45,000 bases of DNA from Cristatella mucedo (taxonomy: Eukaryota > Bryozoa > Phylactolaemata > Cristatellidae). Positions 1-10,830 of this stretch are shown here, piece after piece. The position numbers and the translations under genes are program-made. The notes under the pieces are model-generated. The model searched no databases and was not told the origin of the DNA. It was given only the letters and a program-made list of their open reading frames with translations. The stretch spans positions 8,190,001-8,235,000 of the forward strand of contig WPIO01000009.1 of NCBI GenBank assembly GCA_009760855.2. Reading direction: 5' to 3'. Position 1 is the stretch's first letter. Each line of letters starts with the position of its first letter.

Positions 1-1230
1 ACTTGTACAGTCTTGGCCAATGCATGGCAATCTACGGCAACGGCTCGGCTCGAAGCAAAATCCAGCAATCCACTAGAATCAGTGGCAAGTCGATACTAAA
101 TTTGCTGCATGAAGGGCCGATTGACATCGCATTTCACATTTCTTTGTGCTAAAATTGAAATCGTAGGACTTTCAAGCTATTTTATAAAATGTATACGTTA
201 ATTGTCAACAATGCACGGCAATCGACAGCAATGGCAGGGACCAATACAAAAATCCGTGGCAAATCGACGAGAAATCGGCTGCACCAAGCTCCAATTCTCA
301 TTCTATGTAACATCTCACTGCTCGAGCACATACTTTCAACCCTTTCAACCAGCTCTCACCGTTCAATCTTAGGCAATGCATGGCAATCGACGGCAATTGC
401 ATGGGCAAATACGGCAATCCATTATGATCCATCACAAATCACTGGAAAGTGACTGGACCAAGATCAAATATATCTTACCTGTAACAGCCCACTGTGTTGA
501 AAGTGCAATCAAATCCTTTCAACCTATCGCACACGTATAATCGCGAGCAATGAACGGCAATCGACAGCCATGTCCCGGGCCAATACCCCAATTCCCGGCA
601 AATTGAAGAGAAATTGGCAGCGCGGATGCCTCAATTGTCATTACATAGAACATTCCGCTGCGTCCAAAGTAAAACCGTGGGAAAATGTTTGTTAACTGTC
701 AGCAGTGTACGGCAATCAACAGCAATGGTAGGGGCCGAGAGCGAAATCCGTGGAAAATTGACAAGATTGGCTGCAATAAACTGCAATTCTCATTCCACGT
801 AACATGTACTTGTGTGCGCATAATTTTCATCCGTTGTGCACGTTCAATCAACGGCAACGCACGGCCATCGACGGCAGCGGCCCGCGGAAATAAGCCAATC
901 CATAACGGACAGTTACAAATGGACCGACATTTGCTGAGAGAAGCTCCAACTTTTCTTGCGTATTGCATTATATTGCATTAAAAGTGCAGCCACATCCAAT
1001 CGACAACTGCACAATCGAGGGCAATCGACGGCAATGGCTCGGTCTCTGCAGCAATCTGGCAAAGTTCAAATTTGCTGAAAATTGGCTGCTTGAATTTGTA
1101 ATTATCCTCCCACATAACGCTCACTGTAGACGCACATGCTGTCCTTTATCGCATTCAACCTTGGGCAATCCATGGCAATCGATGGCAATTGACCGGGACA
1201 ATATAGTAATCTGTGATTGTCTGTTACAAT
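1..1230 (+). repeat. Degenerate ~150-190 bp satellite array, forward arm
   Basis: Eight units begin near 20, 209, 374, 548, 704, 853, 1012 and 1165. Each opens with a form of CAATGCATGGCAATCGACGG followed by CAATGGC-CGGGCCAATAC. Further matches within units include AAATCGACGAGAAATCGGCT and TCTCATTC-ACGTAACAT. The spacing varies from about 149 to 189 bp. The short ORFs here are incidental. Confidence 0.75.
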
Positions 1231-1359
1231 TACAAATTATAAATTCTATCAGATTAAATTACGAAAATACCGAAAACTAAAAGTAAGAGTCGTACACCGT
1301 AATAAAAGATCGCTGCTACTCCCGAAGCAGACTATCTGAATCATGATTTCTGGTTGGTT

Positions 1360-2250
1360 TGTGGCGGGTTGTGCGCGATATTGGCCCGGGCCACTGTAGT
1401 CAATTATCGTGCGGTCATGAGGAAAATCGTTTGGAATTATTACAGATTTTTTGGTGCACTTTAAGCCGAGCGTACCGTAGCGTAGCAAGCAATCTAAACT
1501 GGAGCTCTTCGCATCCGATGTTCGGTAGAGTTGCAGTGAATCGCAACATATTTCTGTATTAGCCCTGACCATTGCAGTCAAATGCCATGCCTTGCCCAAA
1601 TGTTAGCAAGCGAAATGGCTTTTAGACTCACTTCAAACACAATTTCCACGCCATCAAAATTGTTTGCAGTAAAATTGACTGAGGTTGTTCATGCGAAACG
1701 GGTCAAAATTATGCTGGTGCACTTAACGCACCCTGCAGTGCCATGCGTATTCAAAACTGGAGGAATGAGCGTCCAATATCTTCGCATTTTTGGCCGTTTT
1801 TAGTGGAATGCGGTATTGGCCCGGGTCACTCTAGTCGATTATAGTGCATCACCCAAGATCGAGCACGTGCAGCGGCGGCGAAGCGGTGCGAAGAGTTCGC
1901 ACTTAGCACAGTTCGCCTTAGCATGCAATCAATATTGAATCGATGAGTATCCGATTTGTGGCAGATTGCAGTGGTTTGTGGCATTTGCCCGGGCCATTGT
2001 ACTCGATGGCAGAGAGCATCGCACGACAGCGAGCGTGCTTGCCCGTGATCGTGAAATGTTGCGAGTACAACTTCAACAGATGGTGCTGCGATATGCAATG
2101 AAAGTGCAGCTACTCGCTTACGACTACCTGTCGCTTTGTGTTGGATTTCGGTGCATTAAGATCTTATCCTGCGCCACTGCAGGCAATTGCAGTGGGTTGC
2201 ACGAGATAGAAAACTCGCGAATGGCACGCAAATTTTCCCAAAGCACTTGA
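1360..2250 (-). repeat. Same satellite family, inverted arm
   Basis: Read on the minus strand, this stretch shows the same opening words as the forward arm. Near 1590 it gives GGCAAGGCATGGCATTTGAC followed by TGCAATGGTCAGGGCTAATAC. Near 1374, 1810 and 1980 the plus strand shows GGCCCGGGCCA/T and TGTAGTCGAT, the reverse complement of the unit core. The units are more diverged than in the left arm. The two arms face each other around 1230-1360. Confidence 0.65.
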
Positions 2251-2534
2251 CAGAATACGTAGTGCGATATGCTATCAGAGTTGAAGCATCGCCCGGCCGA
2301 TTACTTCTGAACTTGCATGAAATTTTCGCTAGTGGCCGGCATCTTTGCAGCCCTTTTGCATTGCCACCCTGGATTGCCCCAGGCGTAAGATGCTCGCATT
2401 ATATGAATAAGGCCGTGCGCTCGAATCCTGGGAAATATTGAAAGCGCCAGGACAAAAGTTAAGTTCTCCAATGGTCTAAATAAATGACATTACTTGCACG
2501 AGAATGCGAGAGAAATGGTAAGTAATTTTGTAGG

Positions 2535-3045
2535 TAATAATAATAATAATACACTCGATTAAGTGTCCTCGGAGAACTCAATCTCTCTCTTGACGCTTTA
2601 CATTTGCTGCAAAGAAAACACGATTGAATGGTGAGTAATAGCATGCTCGATAAGCAACATGAATAACATGATTATGTGTGACATGCACAGGGTCAGCATG
2701 CAAGTATGGTTAGTGGAAGCATGCAACGGTGTCAGCACGCATAAGCACATAAAGGACGAAGCACGGGAACCCACTAACTGCTGTCTGTCACAAATAGGTG
2801 CGTTTTTTAATTTCTTTTTAAATGTGGTCAAGTCAGGGGATGCCATGATGCAAGTCGCGAGTGACTTCCAGGCTTTGGGACCATACGAACTAAAGGCGTG
2901 GTCTCCAAAGGATTTGGGGTTTGTACAAAGTATAGGTAAACAGTTAAATTCCGAAAAGCGGGTAGTAAGATGCTGAGCCTGGTGGGGGAGTAGATCTGAT
3001 AGGTAGATCTGCTGGAGCCAAACAGTGAAGAGACCTAAATTAAGA
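2535..3045 (-). mobile_element. LINE family 1 (CR1/L2/Rex-like) 3' end, copy 1
   Basis: On the minus strand this encodes the C-terminal tail of a non-LTR reverse transcriptase ORF: YLSDLLPHQAQHLTTRFSE, then FGDHAFSSYGPKAWKSL and DLTTFKKKLK. The family's 3' UTR follows, with the word AAATGTAAAGCGTC and a terminal ATT microsatellite. It is 5'-truncated, as in all copies here. There are several substitutions but the reading frame is largely kept. Confidence 0.85.
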
Positions 3046-3122
3046 TGGTGTAATACAATAATCATTCAAAACTTGTGCTTTACATTACCAATTTCCGGTC
3101 AGTGTTTGCTTAATTACAATGG

Positions 3123-3270
3123 ATTACTGGGCCGTGACAGCCCAGGAGGTAAGTGTTCGTTCTTCACGACCGAGGTCATGGGTTCGAATCTTACAGTTGG
3201 GTGGTCATTTATTGCCAATTACAAGCGTTGCTGATAGCCGACAAGGTTCTTCTGCCGCTATACAGTCGGC
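3123..3270 (+). mobile_element. SINE family A, tRNA-derived, copy 1
   Basis: The sequence has a Pol III B-box-like word GGGTTCGAATCTTA preceded by TTCACGACCGAGGTCAT. The family-specific body ACAAGCGTTGCTGATAGCCG and AGGTTCTTCTGCCGCTATAC follows. The same order recurs in at least four other places in the window. Confidence 0.65.
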
Positions 3271-3289
3271 CAGCAAGCGACTTCCCGCG

Positions 3290-4100
3290 TTTGAGCTTCT
3301 GCCACGCAGGAAGCGGTGGCGCTGGCACTCAGGCCGCCTACCGACGGCGGCGGCGGCCGGAGTTTTGAAGTCGGGTGTTCGGGGAGAAGGCTGGATACGC
3401 GGACGGCGGGCGTAGGATACGTTCGTATAATCGCGCGATTACATTATGTTATTCTTAGCGTTTCTCCATCCAGTGTTGGGTGTGTGGAAGGAGGGTCACT
3501 CTCGAGGAGGCGGGGAGGTAGAGAGCTTAGGGCTCTCGTTCGCGCCGCGCGTTCGGGGCGCGTCGGTGGTTTCTGTGGAGCCAGCCTATTGGAAGTTTCA
3601 ACTGGGGCTGCTGCTAGTCACGATCCTTGGCGTTCGAGCAATCGATCTGCGAAGGTGACGAACGCCTCCTAGCGTAGGCGGGGTTGCCTCAATTGCAAGA
3701 ACAGCGTTTCCGCTACGATCGCGCCCTGAGTATACGGCCAGGTGCGTAAGTTTGGCGAGGCGAGCGATCGCGAGGAGTGCGAGCGCGCGGGGGGGGGGGG
3801 GGAGGGATAAGACCGAACTGGGTGCAGCGCAGTGCAGCGACATTGCACGTTTGAGAATGAACGTCAGCAGAATCCCTTATTTGCGCTCGCTACCTTGGTC
3901 CAGCTCCGGCCAGATAACTCGTGACCTCTCGTGACCCCTCTGCAACGGTAAGTAGGCTAGCGGCAGGAACGCTGCTGACGAGGCAACCCGCTTGTGGCGC
4001 ACCTGGTGGCACTCGTGAGCGGGCTGGGACGGCGGCGGCGGCGGCGGATTACGCTGCGTCCTTGCCGAACGTTCGGCGTTACAACTGTAAAACCAGCCCA
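3290..4100 (+). promoter_or_regulatory. CpG-rich segment with orphan consensus splice donor (possible first exon)
   Basis: The sequence is strikingly rich in G, C and CpG (GCGGCGGCGGCC, CGCGCCGCGCGTTCGGGGCG). It contains no satisfactory ORF and includes a 13 bp poly-G run. At 3948 it has the consensus donor CAACG|GTAAGT. CpG-rich DNA ending in such a donor is what an untranslated first exon of a plus-strand gene would look like. No downstream exon could be identified in the window. It could equally be GC-rich repeat sequence. Confidence 0.25.
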
Positions 4101-4517
4101 TGACTGTCAGCTGTCATAGCGTACCAAAGGCAATGTCAGTAAGGAGTTTCTGTACCTACTCAGCCACGTTTTCTGAAGAAGTGAGGTCATAGTCAAGGAC
4201 ATACGTTGCAGTGCCGGTCAGGTGCGACGTTTTTCTCATTCACGTCTATTCCTGCGGCGGTAAATATAATATTACTATGTATAATATAAGATAGTTTTAT
4301 TATTATTACATTATGATATCGCTTGACAAGAGCTAGATGTCTTATAAGACTACTGTTTGTTAAGACGTGCCGAGTGGCACTTGACGGACACACAGCTCAA
4401 CCGAAAGCACGCAAGTAAATCGTTGGGAACTGCATCTCAGTCGCAGGGCAGGTACTAGAGAGGATCCCAATCTGCCCCAACTGCCTCAACGGACGACCCG
4501 GACGTGACGCGGCGCCC

Positions 4518-4727
4518 CGTTCAGCACAAACGTAGAGCCCCGCCCCCAATCGTTCAGCACAAACATAGAGCCCCGCCCCAATCGTTCAGCACGAACGTAG
4601 AGCCCCGCCCCAATCGTTCAGCACCAGCGTAGAGCCCCGCCCTCAATCATTCAGCACAAACGTAGAGCCCCGCCCCCAATCGTTCAGCACAAACATAGAG
4701 CCCCGCCCCCAATCGTTCAGCACCAGC
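4518..4727. repeat. Minisatellite, 32-33 bp unit, six full copies plus a partial
   Basis: Units begin CGTTCAGCACAAACGTAGAG and end CCCCGCCCCCAAT, with single-base variants (AAACATAG, CCAGCGTAG). Copies start at 4518, 4551, 4583, 4615, 4648 and 4681. A truncated seventh starts at 4714. Confidence 0.95.
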
Positions 4728-5055
4728 TCGCTGCGGCCCCTTGGTGGCTACCAAGACGACCACAAAGAATTCCTATTTCCCCCAATAGAAGTATCAAATC
4801 CTTTCCTTAGCACTTCACGTGGGCTAAATAGTAATAGTAATAGCAAATAGTCATAACATCCAAGTATTCATAATAGTATACACAATTACAGCACTAGAAA
4901 GTGCGAATGTATTTAGACGAAGAGGTGGCAAAGGAATTAAATGCGCCGGGTGCAAGGCACGGTAGTGACGGGCTGAAAAGACGGGTGGAGGTGAAGTGTC
5001 ATCGGCTTAGAAATACAAGCCAATATTTCATTCAGCGATGACCTCAGCGAGAGCA

Positions 5056-5060
<5 letters not shown>

Positions 5061-5094
<34 letters not shown>
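5061..5094. repeat. (AT)n microsatellite
   Basis: About 17 AT units without interruption. Confidence 0.97.
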
Positions 5095-5096
<2 letters not shown>

Positions 5097-5212
5097 CTTT
5101 AATTATTAAAGTCCGTCACTCCGCAAGGTGGCGCAGCGTTGTCTTCCATGACGGAACAACTATGACTCAGCGAAACGAGTCCACAGGCAGAGAGCTGCTC
5201 GTACACGCACAC

Positions 5213-5336
<124 letters not shown>

Positions 5337-6074
5337 AAAAGTAAATATATAGTAAGAAGCCTAAAAACGAACCCAACGCTTGAAGAGCTTCCCGCATGAC
5401 CGACAGCTATTTGCCTATCCACTTGGATATCTCTAGCGATATGCAAATGCATTATTAATATTATAATTTCAAACGGTCGAAGCCTCAGAAGAATTCAGTG
5501 GAATCGGCATAAAAATGGAAGCCTAAATTTTGCTTGGTGATATCTGTCAGAGAGAGCATATACATGATGAAAAGATTTAGTATTGGACTAAAATTCGAGG
5601 TACTCCATAATCGTAGGGCATCCCAGATGACCAGCAGCCATTTACATCTACTCTGACATCTCTCACCGAGGTAGAAAACAATCCAGTTTAGCGTTGTGTC
5701 CGACATACCTGGTGGCAGGAGCTGAATGAGGGTCTGATGGTCAATTAGGCCGTCGAATGATTAAAGAGAGATCTAGGAGAAATAGCAAAGATATAACTAT
5801 GTTCTATTATGATCATCGTTATACTGAAGATCATTGCAAATTCGCAGCAGAGCGGTTTATTTATAATAGTGTTCTTCTGCGTTACTTGGTTAGCCTTTTC
5901 CTTTGGTATCCAAGGACGCGCTCCCAAGTGCCAATTGGACAGCGACCCAACTCAATGATTGCTGTGGCGACACAATAGCTGTAAATTATAAATTATGAAT
6001 GTATATAATTATAAATGTTTACCGTATGACTCGTCTATATTTCCCATCAGAGATCTTGATCAGTATCCAAGCCC

Positions 6075-6150
6075 TCTGCATACGCCACAGGGCTCGAGCC
6101 GACGATCTTGGTCGTCAAATGCAAGGACCTTGGCATCGGTTGTCAAAGGT
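6075..6150 (-). mobile_element. SINE family B head fragment (degenerate)
   Basis: CCACAGGGCTCGAGCCGACG is followed by ATCTTGGTCGTCAAATGCAA and GGACCTTGGC, similar in order to the other family B heads. It is short and diverged. Confidence 0.4.
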
Positions 6151-7167
6151 TAGCCCCTTAACCTGTGGGCCAAAAGCCACACAAATTTTCACGACGGTTA
6201 GCAATGCAAACGCTGCGGCATACGATCGTATTCCCTTCTTACAGCCACTTGGAAAGCTATTTGGTTACGACCGGCCAGGAATACTGAATTCGGAGGTGCT
6301 AAACATTGACCACGGTTGTAAGGCTTGTTTACCAGTTATTTATTTGTGACTTTTAGTGTGCGTTAACCGGTTTGCTTGAAGTCATGCAAACAATTTAAAG
6401 TTTACAGCCTCGGTGAAGCCATCCTTTCAGCAGCGATTCTCTTTGAACAACGGGCTACTTCTTGCAATATAAAGTCAACTTGTATTTAAACTAACACATA
6501 TTGCTTTGCTGAATGTGTTCAGAAAGTCTTCGTCCTTACTTAAAACATCCGTATGATCCACCTCTAATTAGTTGACACGGTTCTCAGATAAAAAACATGT
6601 CCTTCTTGTTCCATTTTCAATGTGATCCAGTCACGAGGTAAATTGATATAGCGAGCATTTCCACAAAGTTAATTTTCTAGACCCGATAGTAACGTTGCAT
6701 TACAGCTACAGTTACGGTAACAATCGTACCGTTGCGTTTCGGTCATGCAGTTAGAGAGACTATCATATGCAGCTATTGTCTTTTATTGTAACTATACCTG
6801 ATGGATTTCTTTCATTTAGTTTTCACTGTTCTACATCGATTGCAACGGGAAACCAATTTACGGGGCAACAACATTAACGCTAAATTGGCCGGTAAAAGAA
6901 CCAACTTGTGACGGACCAAGAAGGACAGAGTACAAACTCCAAAACGAGCGAGCGCAGAGGCAGCGGCTGATGTGTCAAGCCGGCTGTCTTCGGAGGCAGG
7001 AGCATGTTAAGTGCAACATCATCATTATGTGGGGCTGGTGGCACGATCTAACAGAAAATATCGATAGGCGACACGGAAGTGAGCAAATGCTTGCTTAATC
7101 GGCACTTCTGAATTCTAGCTACGAAATGAATGTGCACATGATCTCCCTTTCTTTTTGAAGTGTTCTA
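6151..7167. other. No supported gene
   Basis: AT-rich sequence with many stops in all frames and no repeat family recognised. Confidence 0.6.
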
Positions 7168-7636
7168 TCTGTCAGATATACTACCCCATCAGGCCAAGCA
7201 TCGTACCACCCGCTTTTCGGAATCCAACAGTCTAGAAATACCTCATACAAACCTTAAATCCTTTGGAGACCGTGCATTTAGTTCATATGCTCCCAAAGCC
7301 TGGAACTCCCTCCCGACCTGCGTCAAAACATCCCCTGACCTGACCACATTTTAAAGGAACCTAAAACACACACCTATTTAGGACAGCATTTAGTGGGTCC
7401 CTGTGATTCGTCCTTGATGTGCTTATGCGTGCTGACACTGTGCATGCTGCCACTAACCGCATTTGCATGCTGACCCTGTGCATGTCACCCCTAACCATAT
7501 TATTCATTTCGTTTGTTTTCAAGCATGATTTTACTTACCATTTAATTGCATTTCACTTTACAGCAAATGTAAAGCGCCTAGAGAGAGATTAAGTTCTCTG
7601 AGGGCGCTTTATCAAGTGAATTATTATTATTATTAT
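7168..7636 (+). mobile_element. LINE family 1 3' end, copy 2
   Basis: The sequence encodes DILPHQAKHRTTRFSESNS and FGDRAFSSYAPKAWNSLPT, followed by DLTTF and a stop. The 3' UTR ends GCGCCTAGAGAGAGATTAAG, TTCTCTGAGGGCGCTTTATC and (ATT)n. It is a heavily 5'-truncated relic. Confidence 0.85.
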
Positions 7637-7639
7637 TCT

Positions 7640-7800
7640 AAAAATATATAAATATAATTAATTTATATAGCACCCTAAGAGAACTGAATCTCGATTCTGG
7701 CACTTCACAAATGACACGGGGCTCGAGCCCACCACTTTGGCCAGACCCTGGTCAGGGCGAGCAGCTTAAACACGGATCCAAGCCAGCTCGGCAGATTGTA
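7640..7800 (-). mobile_element. SINE family B with LINE family 1-like 3' tail
   Basis: On the minus strand, a tRNA-like head with GGTGGGCTCGAGCCCCGTGT is followed by GTGAAGTGCCAGAATCGAGA, TTCAGTTCTCTTAGGGTGCT and ATATAAATT. The tail closely resembles the 3' end of LINE family 1 (AGAGATTAAGTTCTCTGAGGGCGCT). Fragments of the same head (GGGCTCGAGCC words) occur at about 6075-6150 and 27405-27475. Confidence 0.6.
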
Positions 7801-9099
7801 AGCGGCTATTGCTTTGATTCCACACCTCAGCCTACGAACCCAGCCGCGTGTAACAGTTGGTTACAAACGAGCTCTTTCTTACCGGGAGGAAGCATCGATA
7901 AATATAAGCTATACAAAGCAGGCTACTTTAAGCCTCGCCGATGCAGCAGCTGCACACTTAGTGATGTCACCAACTAATTTTCGCCATCTCTAACTAATTA
8001 AGAGGACATATCTTCAGTCTATAAAGCACAGTTTTGTGCCTCTAGCTACAAGAGCCCTTCTGGTTAAATATGTCTCCACAACCGCTTTAGGACCTCACCC
8101 CGAAGGAGCTAACCGTGACTATTAAGAATATACTTGGGAAATCTATTCGGCTTACTGTTACGAAGATGTGGTGTGAAAAAAGAACCGGGCAAGGTTTGAC
8201 AAGTGAATATTTTGCAAGAACTAAACTGACACGAGACTGGAGTAGGTATGCTATGTCGAATTGCGGACTAATTAGCATCAACAAACAAAGAGCTCCCTCC
8301 AAAGAGTGCCCTCCTGATCAGGCGGCTATCCCGGTTCATTTGCTAGCAGATTGCACGTCCAGTCAATTCGTTAAACAGGACCCAGTATATCTACACACAA
8401 CCTAACCCGACGGTGACAGAGAGGGCTCGAGGCTTTCAACTGGATGGCCCCTAACGGTACCAATGCCCGGCTAGGCAAGACAAATGGCAGGAGAGGGTTA
8501 GAAACATAAGCAGCAAGGTCATGTCGCACAACGATTGCCGAGTCATGTGCAGACTCATTGGAGACTGCACTCGCGTACAACAAACGGCTCTGTGCCGGGG
8601 TGTATTAAGACTTGAATATTTACATTTCCAAAAATAGACCGCCGTCTTTTTTAACCTTAGTTACACGATTAACATACAAAACAGTTGTTTGGAACGAACG
8701 CAGGCGAGCATAAGAGCTGCTGTTATTTTGGTCTGCTTCGCCATGACAGCAAGTTGGCAGTCTGTATCTGGAGCAACACAGTGGTAGCAATAGATTCAAA
8801 AAGCAAACTACATCAGCCGGTTGATTGTATGCGTGATAAATGTTAACCTACAAAAACCAACTCTGCACCACCGCTGCTGTCAGAATGCAAGATATTTCAG
8901 GTAGAGACTAAAGTAATTGACGGTCCATGGTAATACAGCTTCCTGCCACGGTACATGTATACAGCTTCCTTAATGAGGAACGAGCGCAGACGAGCTGCTG
9001 GCCAAAACTGACCCCAGCGGCCAGACGATCCCAAGGACGGAAACGATCTTAAGGTGAGAAGATCTGGCTTTCGCAATGATAGTGCAGCAGCTTAGACGA

Positions 9100-9430
9100 A
9101 CGGCCGGCCAGAACCGACGACGGCTGCGAGACGGCACACCGACGGCGGTGACTTACTGTGCAGTCGGTTAATCAAAACTATATTCGCATTGTATCGAACC
9201 GCGTCGCATCGTACCATGTTTGCAGCGTATCGAATCGAATTCGCATAGAATCTGACCGAATTGGCAGCCTGTCGCACAGTATTCGCATCGAACTATATTC
9301 ACATCGTATCGAACGGACTCGTATCGTATCGAATTGAATTCACGTCGAATCGTACCTTATTGCTAACTTTTTGTACCATGTTCACATCGAACCGTATTTG
9401 CATCGCATCGAATCGTACTCTCATCGAATT
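9100..9430. repeat. Short-period repeats built from ATCGAAT/ATTCGCAT words
   Basis: The stretch repeats ATCGAATCG, GTATCGAA and ATTCGCATCGAA at irregular spacings. Similar words recur in copy B of the duplication at about 30290-30360. Confidence 0.7.
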
Positions 9431-9467
9431 TACCATATTCGCAATGTGCCCCACGAATTTGGATCAT

Positions 9468-9553
9468 TGAGCTTTCAAATTGTTGAGCTTTCAAATCGTC
9501 GAGCTTTCGGAGCGTCGAGCTTTAGGGTTGTCGAGCTTTCGGAGCGTCGAGCT
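9468..9553. repeat. ~18 bp tandem repeat GAGCTTTCGGAGCGTC
   Basis: Five consecutive units share the start GAGCTTT and end in a TTGTC/CGTC word. Units alternate between GAGCTTTCAAAT and GAGCTTTCGGAGC forms. Confidence 0.9.
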
Positions 9554-9603
9554 CGTGGGAAGGACGAGTTTATTGATCTACATCGAGAATTACTTTGAGA
9601 TTA

Positions 9604-9730
9604 AACAATTGACTCCAAAACATGCGTGATTTCTGTCTTGCGATTGCAGGGTATCTGGCTTCAGTGAGTCATTCTCCAGTTTCACAATGGCGCGACAGCG
9701 GAAAGAGAGCCATGCCCAAACACTTAGCGA
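9604..9730 (-). pseudogene. Decayed duplicate of the distal MYPT terminal exon
   Basis: On the minus strand the sequence reads IVKLENDSLK and then diverges, against ILKLENDSLK in the live exon at 30893-31000. The flanking DNA also matches, including the AAAGAGAGCCA and CTTAGCGAC words upstream. The splice acceptor is lost: TTCTGTTGCAG has become TTCCGCTGTCGCG. The conserved IRVISKLSK end is no longer recognisable. It lies about 21 kb downstream of the gene in the same orientation and belongs to the larger duplication. It appears dead as an exon. Confidence 0.8.
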
Positions 9731-9848
9731 CAGACAGACAGCAGCGTTGAGGCTACAGCTTTCCATTCTCTTAAGGACAGCAACGAGCACGCTGGTCATT
9801 GGCAGACATCAGAAAGACGCATTGAATCAGATCATCCTAAAGAGGTGT

Positions 9849-10006
9849 CAACGATGATAAAACTAACTAGATGAAACGATGATAAAACTAACTGTTAGAA
9901 ATCAACGATGATAAAACGAACTAAATGAAACGATGATAAAATCAAAGATGATAAAAATCATCAACGATGATAAAAAAAACTAACCAAGCGATGATAAAAC
10001 TAACTT
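9849..10006. repeat. Irregular tandem repeat of ACGATGATAAAACTAACT
   Basis: Seven or more copies of GATGATAAAA, several extended by CTAACT or CGAACT, lie just before the LINE copy at 10010. The unit length varies from about 15 to 30 bp. Confidence 0.9.
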
Positions 10007-10009
10007 ATT

Positions 10010-10830
10010 AGTTCTGGGCAAACCCAGGGGGATTCAGAAATTGGAAAGGCTGAAGCTCAAACTTGGCTCTGCCAGCCTATCTCCAATTGAATCAGCTCAA
10101 AATCTAGGTGTCATGTTCCAAAGTGACCTCTCGTTAGACGACAACATCAGCTCCACAATCAAGTCCGCCTACATTCAGATACATAGCTTTGCTAAAATTC
10201 GGGCTTGTTTAGATAAGGATATCACGTCTAAGTTGGTCGATGTATTTGTAACATCCCGTCTCGACTTCTGCAACTCACTGCTTACTAGTCTACTCGCCTG
10301 TGCACTCAGGCGCCTACAGCTTGTGCAAAACTCTGCAGCAAGGCTTGTCTGTCGTGAGCGTCGAAGTTGCCATATCACACTTCTTCTCGCCGACCTGCAC
10401 TGGCTACCAGTCAAGCAATTGATCGACTTCAAGGTTTTGTCGCTCACTTTTAGGTCACTTCATTCTTTGGCTCCAGCCTATCTCTCAGATCTGCTCCCCC
10501 ACCAGGCCAAGCATCGTACCACCCTCTTTTCGGAATCCAACAGTTTACCACTACCTCGTACAAACCTCAAATCCTTTGGAGACCGTGCATTTAGCTCGTA
10601 TGCTCCCAAAGCCTGGAACTCCCTCCCGACTTGCGTCAGAACATTCCCTGACTTGACCACATTTAAAAAGAACTTGAAAACACCTATTTAGGACAGCATT
10701 TAGTGGGTCCCTGTGATTCGTCCTTGATGTGCTTAAGCATGCTGACACTGCATGCTGCCACTAACCACATTTGCATGCTGACCCTGTGCATGTCACCCCT
10801 AACTACCTCTGCATCAACATGCATAAGCGC
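10010..10830 (+). mobile_element. LINE family 1 3' end, copy 3 (longest, 216-codon RT tail)
   Basis: An open frame at 10041-10691 covers the end of a CR1/L2-clade reverse transcriptase ORF. Recognisable blocks are NLGVMFQSDLSLDDNI, TSRLDFCNSLL, RLQLVQNSAARLV, DLHWLPVKQLIDFKVLSLTF, APAYLSDLLPHQAKHRTT and FGDRAFSSYAPKAWNSLP. The catalytic RT motifs lie upstream and are absent because of 5' truncation. The 3' UTR begins GGACAGCATTTAGTGGGTCC as in the other copies but lacks the ATT tail. Tandem ACGATGATAAAA repeats abut its left end. Confidence 0.9.

Larger units (their letters stand above)
8215..9760. repeat. Segmental duplication, copy A (partner at 29.1-31.06 kb)
   Basis: Many diverged matches occur in the same order as in copy B. 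Examples are CTAATTAGCATCAACAAACAA against CTAATTAGCAGCAACAAACAA; AACGGCTCTGTGCCGGGGTGTA against AACGGCTCTGTGCCGCGGTGTA; GCCATGACAGCAAG; and CAGCCGGTTGATTGTA against TAGCCGGTTGATTGTA. The match ends in the decayed MYPT exon. Both copies also carry a run of TCGAA/ATTCGCAT-type short repeats just before the exon. The two copies are direct repeats about 21 kb apart, with many indels. Confidence 0.85.

Noticed and set aside
3123-3220. Functional tRNA gene at the B-box word GGTTCGAATC
   Set aside because: No full cloverleaf could be folded, and the same sequence with the same non-tRNA body recurs five times, so it is a SINE.
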